Shown here piece after piece: positions 1-5,128 of a DNA stretch of 14,584 bases; the stretch's first letter is position 1; each line of letters begins with the position of its first letter. The stretch is from positions 1 to 14,584 of the forward strand of contig CAAGKS010000111.1 in NCBI GenBank assembly GCA_900770605.1, read 5' to 3'. The position numbers were made by a program, and so were the translations under genes. The DNA is from Clostridia bacterium. Lineage in GTDB: Bacteria > Bacillota > Clostridia > Oscillospirales > CAG-272. A model generated the notes under the pieces. It was not told the origin of the DNA. It worked only from the letters and a program-made list of their open reading frames with translations, and ran no database searches.

Positions 1-1
1 C

Positions 2-742
2 GTAAAATTCGTACCTTCGGATAACATTGCATTGAACACAATTTTCGTCAAGGCACCCGGAGCAACCGCTTATGCAGCTTATACCTCCGGCAAGGACCTT
101 ACTGCTGAGGGCGCGTCGTCCTCCTACGCTGTTGACAAAGCAGGCAATCAGTCTGCGACCTACACCGTAACCGTAAACAGACAGATTCCGTCTGCACAGC
201 TCTACGTTGATGACAAGGCGGTGGGCAATGGCACCTACACGAATGGCGATTACATCAAGTTCGTATGTGGCGAAACCTGCTATGTTAAGGCACCCGGTAG
301 CACAAGTTTCACGGCTTACACCTCCGGCGCAGAGCTTAACAAATCCGGCAAGTATGTCTTCTATGGTGAGGACGAAGCCGGAAACTCTACTGGCGAATAC
401 ACCATTGTAATCGACAGAACTATCAAGAAGGTGAACATCAGCAACGTAACCAACGGTACAACCGATGGAGATGCGGTGATTACTTGGACTAATGGCGATG
501 AAAACACCTATGAGATGTTTCTCAAACTGATAGACGAAGCCGAGGAAAAAGGTTACGAAAAAATCGTCATTGCTTCTGCAAATCGTGTGGCAGCTACGCT
601 CGAGGAAATCAAAGCAATCAAAGAACACCTCGAAGGTAAGAAGGTTCACATTGAAACCAAGGATGGAACCATCGTATTATTTGACTACGCCGATGAAGAT
701 GAAAGTCCCGAGGATATGTCCTTTGGGCTGACAATTCTGTAA
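2..742 (+). CDS. C-terminal part of a surface protein with bacterial Ig-like repeats (5' end outside window)
   Basis: The reading frame is open from base 2, so only the last 246 codons are seen; no start codon is assigned. Two Ig-like units are visible, each ending in the pattern D-x-AGN-x-S/T followed by YTVTVNR or YTIVIDR, and both carry a similar VKAPG...YTSG strand. Such repeats are typical stalks of secreted or wall-bound proteins of gut Firmicutes. A third unit starts (VNISNVTNGTTDGDAVITWT) but breaks off near base 515. The last 75 residues are charged and helix-rich (EEIKAIKEHLEGKKVHIETK) and do not look like an Ig domain. They faintly recall a resolvase-type fold (IVIASANRV..TLEEIKAIKEHL), which is a guess. 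No LPXTG, SLH or other anchor follows, and the protein ends in FGLTIL. The Ig-like call is good; the identity of the whole protein is unknown. Confidence 0.75.
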   Translation, partial: VKFVPSDNIALNTIFVKAPGATAYAAYTSGKDLTAEGASSSYAVDKAGNQSATYTVTVNRQIPSAQLYVDDKAVGNGTYTNGDYIKFVCGETCYVKAPGSTSFTAYTSGAELNKSGKYVFYGEDEAGNSTGEYTIVIDRTIKKVNISNVTNGTTDGDAVITWTNGDENTYEMFLKLIDEAEEKGYEKIVIASANRVAATLEEIKAIKEHLEGKKVHIETKDGTIVLFDYADEDESPEDMSFGLTIL

Positions 743-773
743 AAAAACAAAAAACTCTCCTTGCGTGGAGAGT
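741..773 (-). terminator. Intrinsic terminator read on the minus strand
   Basis: The stem ACTCTCC (754-760) pairs with GGAGAGT (767-773) around a 6-nt loop. Read on the minus strand the stem is followed by T6-G-T7. This would stop minus-strand transcription leaving the IS3 transposase before it runs antisense into the surface-protein gene. On the plus strand the stem lies just after the stop codon of that gene but has no T-run, because repeat sequence begins right after it. Confidence 0.75.
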
Positions 774-810
774 GGCATCTATTAAGGATGCACTTAAACC
801 CGTCTCAAAA
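773..810. repeat. Direct repeat copy 1 (38 bp)
   Basis: Begins TGGCATCTATTAAGGATGCA and matches 4784-4821 at 34 of 38 positions, in the same orientation. The first 20 bases contain a small palindrome, GCATC...GATGC. It starts at the last base of the terminator stem upstream and ends 4 bp before the proposed IS3 left end. A shorter third copy is at 4858-4877. Confidence 0.8.
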
Positions 811-814
811 ACTC

Positions 815-2077
815 TGAATAGGTTCCCACTTTAGAACCCCGTAACAATCGGAGTCGAGAGTGGGAATCTTCTTTCATTTCTAAGAATGTTTAAAGAACTC
901 CGTTTCAAATTGAAGCGGAGTTTTCATGTTCAATTTTCTATGCGGTCGCTCCTCGTTATAAAAGTGAATATATTCTCTCATTACCGCATCCAATTTTTGC
1001 GGATCTTCATAAAGATGGTGATAGATCGCCTCTCTTTTCAAAGTATGGAAAAATGATTCACATACCGAGTTGTCATACGGAGTGCCCGGCGTAGAAAAGG
1101 ATTGCGTAATATGTAGCTCTCGTAATCGTTTGCGAAAGGCATATGCGGTATATTGCACACCTTGGTCGCTGTGGAACATCAACCCGTTTGGTTTTCCTCG
1201 GGAGTTGTATGCATCGTCAAAGGTTTTCATTACGAGTGTTGTATCAATAAGATCGGAAATCCCATACGAAATCAAGCAACGGGAGCATAGATCTAATATG
1301 ACACAGATGAAATAATATGTTTCTCCAACCTTTGCGTAGGTAATATCGCTTACCCACACCAAATTCGGCTGCATTTGATCAAACTGCCGCCCCAAACGAT
1401 TTTTAAAAACTGCCCGCGGAATTGGCTTTTTGTGTTCAGCCAAGAACTGCGGCTTTTTTACTTCTAATCCCATTTCTTGCATGAGCCGAGCAACACGTTT
1501 TTCGGATACACGGTATCCAAGTTCCGATAATTTATGATGTATCGGCTTTCTGCCAAAACGCTCCTTGCTATCATAAAAAATCTTTTCAATCAGCGGCTTA
1601 ATCTCCTCGTCGCTTTTCTCATAGGACGTTTTTCTATTCGCCTTCCGCTTGCGGTTGTAATACGTTCCGCGCGGTAGATTCAGAGCTTCACATAACACGT
1701 GAATGGAATACTGTCCCTCAAGTGCCGCAATTGCCGCCATTTTTTCATCAATAGAAGCGTTCACGCCGCATGAGCATTTTCCGAGCACCTCTAATTTTTG
1801 TTCGATCTTGGATAAATGTAATTCTTTTTGCCTCCAATTCTTCAGGCGCGGCGACGTGCTTGTTGATAGATAATGCTGCTCATTGTAACGCTTGCGCCAT
1901 TCGAACAAGGTGCTTTCCGCAATTCCGTATTTTTCAATGGTTTCAGCAATCGTGTGATTGGTCGAATAAAATTTTACAACCTCATCCTTAAAACTTTGTG
2001 GATAAACTTTTTTCTGCATAATATTCTCCTTTTTTGAAATATCAAATATTATACAACAAAAAAGTTAATAATTATCA
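815..2077 (-). mobile_element. IS3-family insertion sequence (ends tentative)
   Basis: The transposase at 880-2019 fixes the element; the ends are inferred. The left end reading inward starts TGAATAGGTTCCCACTTTAG (815), and the right end on the minus strand starts TGATAATTATTAACTTTTTT (from 2077). They share the TG terminal dinucleotide required in IS3 elements and an ACTTT block at similar depth, but the match is only partial. The implied length of 1263 bp is normal for the family. No convincing target duplication is seen (ACTC on the left, CTAA on the right). An internal hairpin, TTCCCACT (823-830) with AGTGGGAA (859-866), lies at the left end and may limit read-through or belong to the transposase binding site. 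Confidence 0.55.
880..2019 (-). CDS. IS3-family DDE transposase, single uninterrupted ORF
   Basis: 379 aa. Residues about 1-50 form a helix-turn-helix of the HTH_Tnp_1 type (YPQSFKDEVVKFY...AESTLFEWRKRY). A linker follows, then an IS3 OrfB-like region with the HTH_21 segment (about 135-190) and the rve integrase core. The catalytic triad reads D225 (WVSDITY), D285 (HSDQGVQYT) and E321 (NSVCESFFHTLKRE), with exactly 35 residues between the second Asp and the Glu, the classic DD(35)E spacing. The C-terminus HFYNEERPHRKLNMKTPLQF is the usual family ending. Many IS3 elements need a -1 frameshift to join OrfA and OrfB; here both are fused in one frame. The start ATG has AAGGAG six bases upstream. 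All key residues are present, so the enzyme may be active. Confidence 0.95.
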   Translation of the reverse strand: MQKKVYPQSFKDEVVKFYSTNHTIAETIEKYGIAESTLFEWRKRYNEQHYLSTSTSPRLKNWRQKELHLSKIEQKLEVLGKCSCGVNASIDEKMAAIAALEGQYSIHVLCEALNLPRGTYYNRKRKANRKTSYEKSDEEIKPLIEKIFYDSKERFGRKPIHHKLSELGYRVSEKRVARLMQEMGLEVKKPQFLAEHKKPIPRAVFKNRLGRQFDQMQPNLVWVSDITYAKVGETYYFICVILDLCSRCLISYGISDLIDTTLVMKTFDDAYNSRGKPNGLMFHSDQGVQYTAYAFRKRLRELHITQSFSTPGTPYDNSVCESFFHTLKREAIYHHLYEDPQKLDAVMREYIHFYNEERPHRKLNMKTPLQFETEFFKHS

Positions 2078-2079
2078 CT

Positions 2080-2112
2080 AAAAATCGGGTTGGCTTTTGC
2101 AAGTCAACCCGA
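2080..2112 (-). terminator. Intrinsic terminator of the minus-strand operon
   Basis: A 12-bp stem (2085-2096 with 2101-2112, one G-U pair, core CGGGTTG/CAACCCG) and loop TTGC. Read on the minus strand it is followed by TTTTT. It lies 15 bp after the stop of the last DUF4926 gene and marks the end of the operon that starts at 4667. Confidence 0.9.
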
Positions 2113-2126
2113 ACATTGTGATTATT

Positions 2127-2312
2127 TTAAGCTTTACTAACTAATACTAACTGATCTTTGGGTGTCATAATGACATCTATGGTGTTTCCTTTGTCATCAA
2201 AATATTCGACCTCAAACATAGTGCCATCATAGTCATGTACGATTGTGCCTTCTGTTCCAAGCGGCAAACCGCTAAATTCTCTAGTCAACTTAACTACATC
2301 TAATTCTTTCAT
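2127..2312 (-). CDS. DUF4926-type small protein, putative immunity protein 2
   Basis: 61 aa, starting MKELDVVKL. The longer frame beginning upstream at 2336 is not used, because MKEL aligns with the usual DUF4926 start. The pattern fits the family: DVVKLTREF, then LPLGTEGTIVHDYDG, then FEVEYFDDKGNTIDV, with a short final strand containing a Gln. Family members are small beta-barrel-like proteins often next to DUF6883 genes, where they are thought to act as immunity proteins (established association, not proven here). The ATG overlaps the stop of the upstream paralogue in an ATGA junction, which implies translational coupling. It is a diverged paralogue of the product of 2309-2497. It is followed directly by the operon terminator. 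Confidence 0.8.
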   Translation of the reverse strand: MKELDVVKLTREFSGLPLGTEGTIVHDYDGTMFEVEYFDDKGNTIDVIMTPKDQLVLVSKA

Positions 2313-2497
2313 TGTTCGACAGGCTCCAGCTCGCACAATTTGTAAGTAACTACATCTACAGGATAGTTGTCAGAGTCCCAAAGCTCTACTTCACACGCTG
2401 GTCCCGAAGAATAAACACTTACAATTACTCCTATCGTACCTATCGGAAATCCTTCTTTTTCCACGAGCGTTCTTACACGATCATTTTCTTTAAGCAT
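2309..2497 (-). CDS. DUF4926-type small protein, putative immunity protein 1
   Basis: 62 aa, starting MLKENDRVRTL. A frame six codons longer exists, but GGAGGG sits 8 bases before this ATG, which decides the start. It has the same architecture as its downstream neighbour: DRVRTLVEKEGFPIGTIGVIVSVY, then CEVELWDSDNYPVDVV, then a short terminal segment. The lid region YSSGPACEVELWDSDN differs strongly from the paralogue, so the two may bind different partners or one may be relaxed. The ATG is 1 bp after the stop of the DUF6883 gene, so toxin and immunity protein would be made together. The immunity role is inferred from the gene order and family association. Confidence 0.8.
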   Translation of the reverse strand: MLKENDRVRTLVEKEGFPIGTIGVIVSVYSSGPACEVELWDSDNYPVDVVTYKLCELEPVEQ

Positions 2498-2498
2498 A

Positions 2499-2897
2499 TT
2501 ATTTGCCCTCCACATAATTTGTTACAAGTCTTGGCGTACTGCTGCCTTTATCTATTTGATAAACTGCAATCACATTTTTAGTTTTACCATTCGGTCCTGT
2601 GACGGATATTCGGTATTTATACTTGATTCCATATTCTGTTTCAGAAACTTGGTATGGTTTGGCAGTACCGGAAGTTACTGCGTTATGAATTTGTGATACA
2701 AGCCCTTGAGCATTTGATTTTGTATATCCCAAAGCACGCTCGTATGCCTCGGCTTTACCAACAGCATTGGGATTGTTATAATCAAGCGAGTAATTGACGA
2801 ACTTTTCTATTGGTGTTGTCGCTTTTGAATGATTGGGCATTGACTGATTAGATGAACCTTTTGTGTTTGAATAGTTTCCTGACATACCTGCGCCCAT
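2499..2897 (-). CDS. DUF6883 domain protein, polymorphic-toxin-type C-terminal domain
   Basis: 132 aa. Residues about 1-27 are a Ser/Asn-rich linker (GNYSNTKGSSNQSMPNHSK). Residues about 30-130 match the DUF6883 pattern: EKFVNYSLDYNNPNAVGKAE, ERALGYTKSNAQGLVSQIH, a YGIKYKYRISVTGPNGKTKN strand pair, and the ending STPRLVTNYV. DUF6883 normally sits at the C-terminus of large secreted polymorphic toxins; its biochemical activity is not known to me. Here it is a stand-alone gene with no signal peptide, LXG, WXG or RHS part, so it is either an intracellular toxin or an orphan toxin tip. GGAGGG lies 7 bases before the ATG, and the ATG overlaps the upstream DUF4417 stop by one base (TAATG). An alternative start is M5. 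The gene pair downstream would be the antidote. Confidence 0.75.
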   Translation of the reverse strand: MGAGMSGNYSNTKGSSNQSMPNHSKATTPIEKFVNYSLDYNNPNAVGKAEAYERALGYTKSNAQGLVSQIHNAVTSGTAKPYQVSETEYGIKYKYRISVTGPNGKTKNVIAVYQIDKGSSTPRLVTNYVEGK

Positions 2898-3574
2898 TAT
2901 ACCGCCCTCCTTCTTTTTGTGGAAGTCCAGTCGGGATAATTAACAAAATAAGTTCTGTCCCTAAATTCGCCGAAAATACATTCTGGCATACCGCCGTATA
3001 CAAGCACCACCTCGGGGGTGAGTTCGTCCAGCATAGCTGATAAACCTTTGCGAAAATAATTCTTATTTTCTCGGCTCTTAATACATCCATATGTACCAAT
3101 GGAAACAATACTGTTTTTAGGTGCGCCAAGAAATGCAAATTTTTCGGGCAGTACAATTGTTGTAAAGCTACGTTCATCTCCCCAACGTATGTTGGGAATC
3201 ACATATATTCCTTGTGACTGCAAATAGTGTCCCACTGCGCGATTCATATACGTATTTGCAATTTGCAAGCACAGTGGCATGTCGCGGTACAGAGAACAAT
3301 CTGGAGAAATGACCGCCTTAAACTTAGAAAGCTCAGGGAGTAACTCTTTTGTGCAAGTCAGCACATCAGAAAATCTTTTGTCATGTTCGTAAAAATGAAC
3401 AGCCTCGGCTTTTGTGTCGCTTCTCTTCATTTGAGTGAAAGGAATAAGCGCGGTAGGAATAATGATTTCTTGTGGCTTTTCGATAATGGGTATCTCTAAA
3501 TGCCCATCAAAGAACGCATTTGAAACAAGCTCGGCATTAAAGCCGTCATCAATGATGTGTTTTATAATAATCAC
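2897..3574 (-). CDS. DUF4417 domain protein
   Basis: 225 aa, most of it the DUF4417 domain. Diagnostic blocks are FKAVISPDCSLYRDMPLCLQ (about 87-106), NTYMNRAVGHYLQSQGIYVI, PNIRWGDERSF, SIVSIGTYGCIK and the closing LTPEVVLVYGG. The family is common on phages and integrative elements of Firmicutes; its activity is unknown. The C-terminus ends in TSTKRRRAV, a basic tail. The start used is GTG at 3574, but its ribosome site (AGAAAGGA) is only about one base away, so the true start may be a later codon or this gene may be weakly translated. Upstream is a 156-bp gap that carries a plus-strand small-RNA unit. Downstream it is translationally coupled to the DUF6883 gene. Confidence 0.85.
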   Translation of the reverse strand: MIIIKHIIDDGFNAELVSNAFFDGHLEIPIIEKPQEIIIPTALIPFTQMKRSDTKAEAVHFYEHDKRFSDVLTCTKELLPELSKFKAVISPDCSLYRDMPLCLQIANTYMNRAVGHYLQSQGIYVIPNIRWGDERSFTTIVLPEKFAFLGAPKNSIVSIGTYGCIKSRENKNYFRKGLSAMLDELTPEVVLVYGGMPECIFGEFRDRTYFVNYPDWTSTKRRRAV

Positions 3575-3606
3575 ATCCTTTCTTTAAATTTTGTTTGATT
3601 TGCCGA

Positions 3607-3636
3607 TTGACAAACCGAGAAAGGATATGTTATAAT
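3607..3636 (+). promoter_or_regulatory. Near-consensus sigma-A promoter with extended -10
   Basis: -35 TTGACA (3607-3612), 18-bp spacer, -10 TATAAT (3631-3636) preceded by TG at 3628-3629 (extended -10, TGTTATAAT). Expected start of transcription is about 3643. It points away from the surrounding minus-strand operon and towards a terminator less than 100 bp downstream, with no ORF between. Confidence 0.85.
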
Positions 3637-3669
3637 AATCAATGCCCAGTTGGTTATTATAATATATCC
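3623..3669. repeat. Inverted repeat over the small-RNA promoter
   Basis: The left arm GGATATGTTATAATAATC (3623-3640) and right arm GGTTATTATAATATATCC (3652-3669) are inverted copies matching at 16 of 18 positions, 11 bp apart. The left arm covers the -10 box and start site of the plus-strand promoter, so it could be an operator, or it could place a mirrored TATAAT on the minus strand. The minus-strand copy lacks a good -35. Confidence 0.7.
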
Positions 3670-3729
3670 GACGCGAGAAAGCATTTCTTGGTTGCGCCAA
3701 CAACCTATGAGATGCTTTTTTGCTTTTTT
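3643..3729 (+). ncRNA. Candidate small RNA, antisense-oriented in the toxin operon
   Basis: About 87 nt between the strong promoter at 3607-3636 and the intrinsic terminator at 3679-3729. No start codon with a ribosome site and no ORF of useful length lies inside. It occupies the only large gap of the minus operon, between the ImmA/IrrE stop codon (3731) and the DUF4417 start (3574), and would be complementary to the operon mRNA there. It may control the downstream DUF4417-toxin-immunity part, or act on another target. The 5' end is estimated from the promoter and could shift by a few bases. I do not recognise a known RNA family. Confidence 0.6.
3679..3729 (+). terminator. Intrinsic terminator of the small RNA
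   Basis: Outer stem AAGCATTTC (3679-3687) with GAGATGCTT (3709-3717), 9 bp with one wobble pair. An inner stem GGTTG/CAACC is set inside the loop. A broken T-tract follows (TTTTTTGCTTTTTT, ending at 3729). There is no T-run on the minus strand, so it is directional for plus-strand transcripts. Confidence 0.85.
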
Positions 3730-3730
3730 A

Positions 3731-4306
3731 TTAAAACCATTGCCGCGCCCTCCTTTCCAAAGGAGTTTTCGGTTCGGGTTTGCGATAATTATTATAGCGC
3801 AACTCAGCGCTTTCTCTTGAAACTTGACAAAGATGTCGTATCTGCCTAACGGAAAGTCCTTCCGTTTCCTCATACGGCATCAAAATCTCACCGCACAAAG
3901 CCTTGGCTTGCCATTCCATGCTTTCAAACGGCTTTAATTCATTATTCTTGAATGCTCGGTCAAGAATCGGTGTAAATCCGAGCAAACAAAGGATTGCGTG
4001 ACATATTTCGTGTAAAATATGAGCGCGATAGCCACCAATACCTTCGGCGGCACCATCGTAAATACTCGATTTTACCTCTATCGTGTAATGACCTTCAAAG
4101 TCGGGAACGCATCGTGCGGGAATATCGCCCTCAATTTCATCATCCTCAACGACCAAACAAGTGACAGCAGGAATAACGGAAGGAATTCTTTCAAAAGCAT
4201 CCATCACATCAAAGCGATATTTGTTTTTGCATTTGAACAGTTTGCGAACAAACCGCGCGATACCTCGCAGCTCTTCGCGGGACGTAGGTTTTGTCTTATA
4301 ATCCAC
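3731..4306 (-). CDS. ImmA/IrrE-family zinc metallopeptidase
   Basis: 191 aa from a GTG start. The longer ATG frame beginning at 4396 would run inside the regulator gene, while GTG at 4306 has GAGG upstream and overlaps the regulator stop by 11 bases. The zinc site is HExxH, seen as HEICH at residues 99-103, inside an AHILHEICHAILCLLG helix. E131 in the FESMEWQAKALCGEILMP segment is the expected third ligand region, and the LMP motif is a family hallmark. Known relatives (ImmA of ICEBs1, IrrE of Deinococcus) cleave the repressor encoded next door after a stress or cell-density signal. Here the partner is the XRE protein just upstream, and the likely effect is relief of repression of this operon (inference). 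The C-terminus is rich in basic residues. Confidence 0.92.
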   Translation of the reverse strand: MDYKTKPTSREELRGIARFVRKLFKCKNKYRFDVMDAFERIPSVIPAVTCLVVEDDEIEGDIPARCVPDFEGHYTIEVKSSIYDGAAEGIGGYRAHILHEICHAILCLLGFTPILDRAFKNNELKPFESMEWQAKALCGEILMPYEETEGLSVRQIRHLCQVSRESAELRYNNYRKPEPKTPLERRARQWF

Positions 4307-4667
4307 TCTTTTTGTTCCTCGCAATAATTTCCAAGATTTCTTTCGCGGTTTCATCATCCATATCATCGAAAGAGCGCTGGAATTGTATTGCGGCACTTCT
4401 TTGTGTAATTGACGAACGGGAAAGATTGATTTTGATGCTGGTCTTTGATTCTTCGATAGCTTGTTTTAATTCCGAGATTTCTTTTTCCTTCAAATTATAA
4501 TGCTCGGAAATCAGAGTCACCCACTCTTCGGGAACAGGCCTTTTTCCGCACTCTACGGATGAGATATATGCGCTTGTTACTTTCAAAAATTTACTTGCGT
4601 CGCTCAATATCTCGTGGTGTTTGATCCTTAATGTTCTGAAAAATTCTCCAAAAGGTGTATAGCTCAT
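4296..4667 (-). CDS. XRE-family transcriptional regulator
   Basis: 123 aa from MSYTPFGEFF. A frame 18 codons longer exists, but GGAGG lies 6 bases before this ATG, and the longer start at 4721 would lie upstream of the predicted -10 box. The helix-turn-helix covers about residues 5-60: FGEFFRTLRIKHHE, SDASKFLKVTSAYISSVE with the recognition helix around TSAYISSVECG, then KRPVPEEWVTLISEHYNL. This variant is typical of regulators encoded next to ImmA/IrrE peptidases. The C-terminal half (DDMDDETAKEILEIIARN) is a short acidic helical tail, the region usually cut by ImmA in such pairs. It is the first gene of the minus operon and probably represses its own promoter. Confidence 0.9.
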   Translation of the reverse strand: MSYTPFGEFFRTLRIKHHEILSDASKFLKVTSAYISSVECGKRPVPEEWVTLISEHYNLKEKEISELKQAIEESKTSIKINLSRSSITQRSAAIQFQRSFDDMDDETAKEILEIIARNKKSGL

Positions 4668-4709
4668 TTTGCGCCTCCAATATACACTAATTTCCAATTC
4701 AACATCTAT

Positions 4710-4738
4710 AGTATAGCACACTTAGTTTGTCTTGTCAA
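4710..4738 (-). promoter_or_regulatory. Promoter of the minus-strand XRE/toxin operon
   Basis: On the minus strand: -35 TTGACA (4738-4733), 17-bp spacer, -10 TATACT (4715-4710). It is near consensus and gives a leader of about 35 nt before the regulator ATG at 4667. Confidence 0.88.
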
Positions 4739-4761
4739 CACCTTTTGTTGAAAATTTCAAC
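4735..4761. promoter_or_regulatory. Candidate operator: TCAACA/TGTTGA palindromes at the -35
   Basis: TCAACA (4735-4740) and TGTTGA (4746-4751) form a perfect 6-bp inverted repeat that overlaps the -35 box. Next to it is a perfect 15-bp palindrome GTTGAAAATTTCAAC (4747-4761). A further TTCAACA half-site lies at 4698-4704, downstream of the -10. This array is a plausible binding site for the XRE regulator (inference). Confidence 0.5.
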
Positions 4762-4783
4762 CATATTTTGTTAAAATTCAAAT

Positions 4784-4821
4784 TGGCATCTATTAAGGAT
4801 GCACATAAAACCGCTTCAAAA
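4784..4821. repeat. Direct repeat copy 2 (38 bp)
   Basis: Matches 773-810 at 34 of 38 positions in the same orientation. Together the two copies bracket the IS3 element and the entire XRE/toxin operon. After the repeat comes GTTGCACCCCCTTGATTTTA, which resembles the CCCC..TTTT style of IS3-type ends, so this may be the relic of another insertion. Confidence 0.75.
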
Positions 4822-4857
4822 GTTGCACCCCCTTGATTTTATTGACTTTCCCGTGGT

Positions 4858-4877
4858 GGCATCAATTTAGGATGCAC
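4858..4877. repeat. Third, partial copy of the repeat core
   Basis: GGCATCAATTTAGGATGCAC differs from the 20-bp core of the other copies at two positions. It keeps the GCATC...GATGC palindrome and lies 73 bp after copy 2. Confidence 0.7.
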
Positions 4878-4882
4878 AACAC

Positions 4883-4918
4883 AACGCAAAGGACACCGAT
4901 CGGTGTCCTTTTTGCGTT
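4883..4918 (+). terminator. Long palindromic hairpin, terminator-like
   Basis: The centre GGACACCGATCGGTGTCC (4891-4908) is a perfect palindrome. It is extended by AACGCAAA (4883-4890) pairing with TTTGCGTT after a 2-nt T bulge, and TTTTT follows the core. No plus-strand gene lies upstream, so it may end transcripts from outside, be part of a dispersed repeat, or work in both directions. Confidence 0.65.
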
Positions 4919-5093
4919 GGTTGCAAAGACGAGACGTATACTCCGCAGCCTTCGGGTCATTCCGACTGGCGTAGCTCGTTGGGTAGCGCAGACGACAGAT
5001 TGCGACTATGCGACGGTGGCGGCGCGGAGCGATAACCCGAGAGCTTCGGGCGGAGCGCCGAGGACGTCGCTCACTACAAGTTCTATTTTATCC
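4919..5093. other. GC-rich intergenic patch without a believable gene
   Basis: The stretch is clearly more GC-rich than its flanks and has short stems such as CCCGA/TCGGG around 5036-5051. A frame is open here (4833-5159), but its product has no recognisable domain, no ribosome site and a composition like random GC-rich DNA, so it is not called. The combination of palindrome, GC-rich core and promoter suggests a dispersed intergenic repeat. That needs a genome-wide comparison. Confidence 0.4.
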
Positions 5094-5122
5094 TTGCAAA
5101 TCAATCGGTTTTGTGCTATAAT
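5094..5122 (+). promoter_or_regulatory. Promoter for the VUT-SDR operon
   Basis: -35 TTGCAA (5094-5099), 17-bp spacer, -10 TATAAT (5117-5122). Transcription would start near 5129, leaving a leader of about 445 nt before the transporter ATG. Confidence 0.75.
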
Positions 5123-5128
5123 TAAATC

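Noticed and set aside
2848..3177. Open frame of 109 codons on the minus strand
   Set aside because: Lies within the DUF4417 gene in another frame; the DUF4417 frame has clear family motifs.
3571..3873. Open frame of 100 codons on the minus strand
   Set aside because: It overlaps the end of the ImmA/IrrE gene and the small-RNA unit, has an odd Ile-rich composition and no family match.
773..4821. Integrative element with its own integrase between the direct repeats
   Set aside because: No integrase, excisionase or relaxase gene is present; only an IS3 transposase is seen, so a self-mobile ICE or phage is not supported.
4966..5000. tRNA-like D-arm phrase (GTAGCTCGTTGGGTAGCGC)
   Set aside because: The D-stem does not close properly and there is no T-arm, GTTCRA loop or pairing acceptor stem around it.
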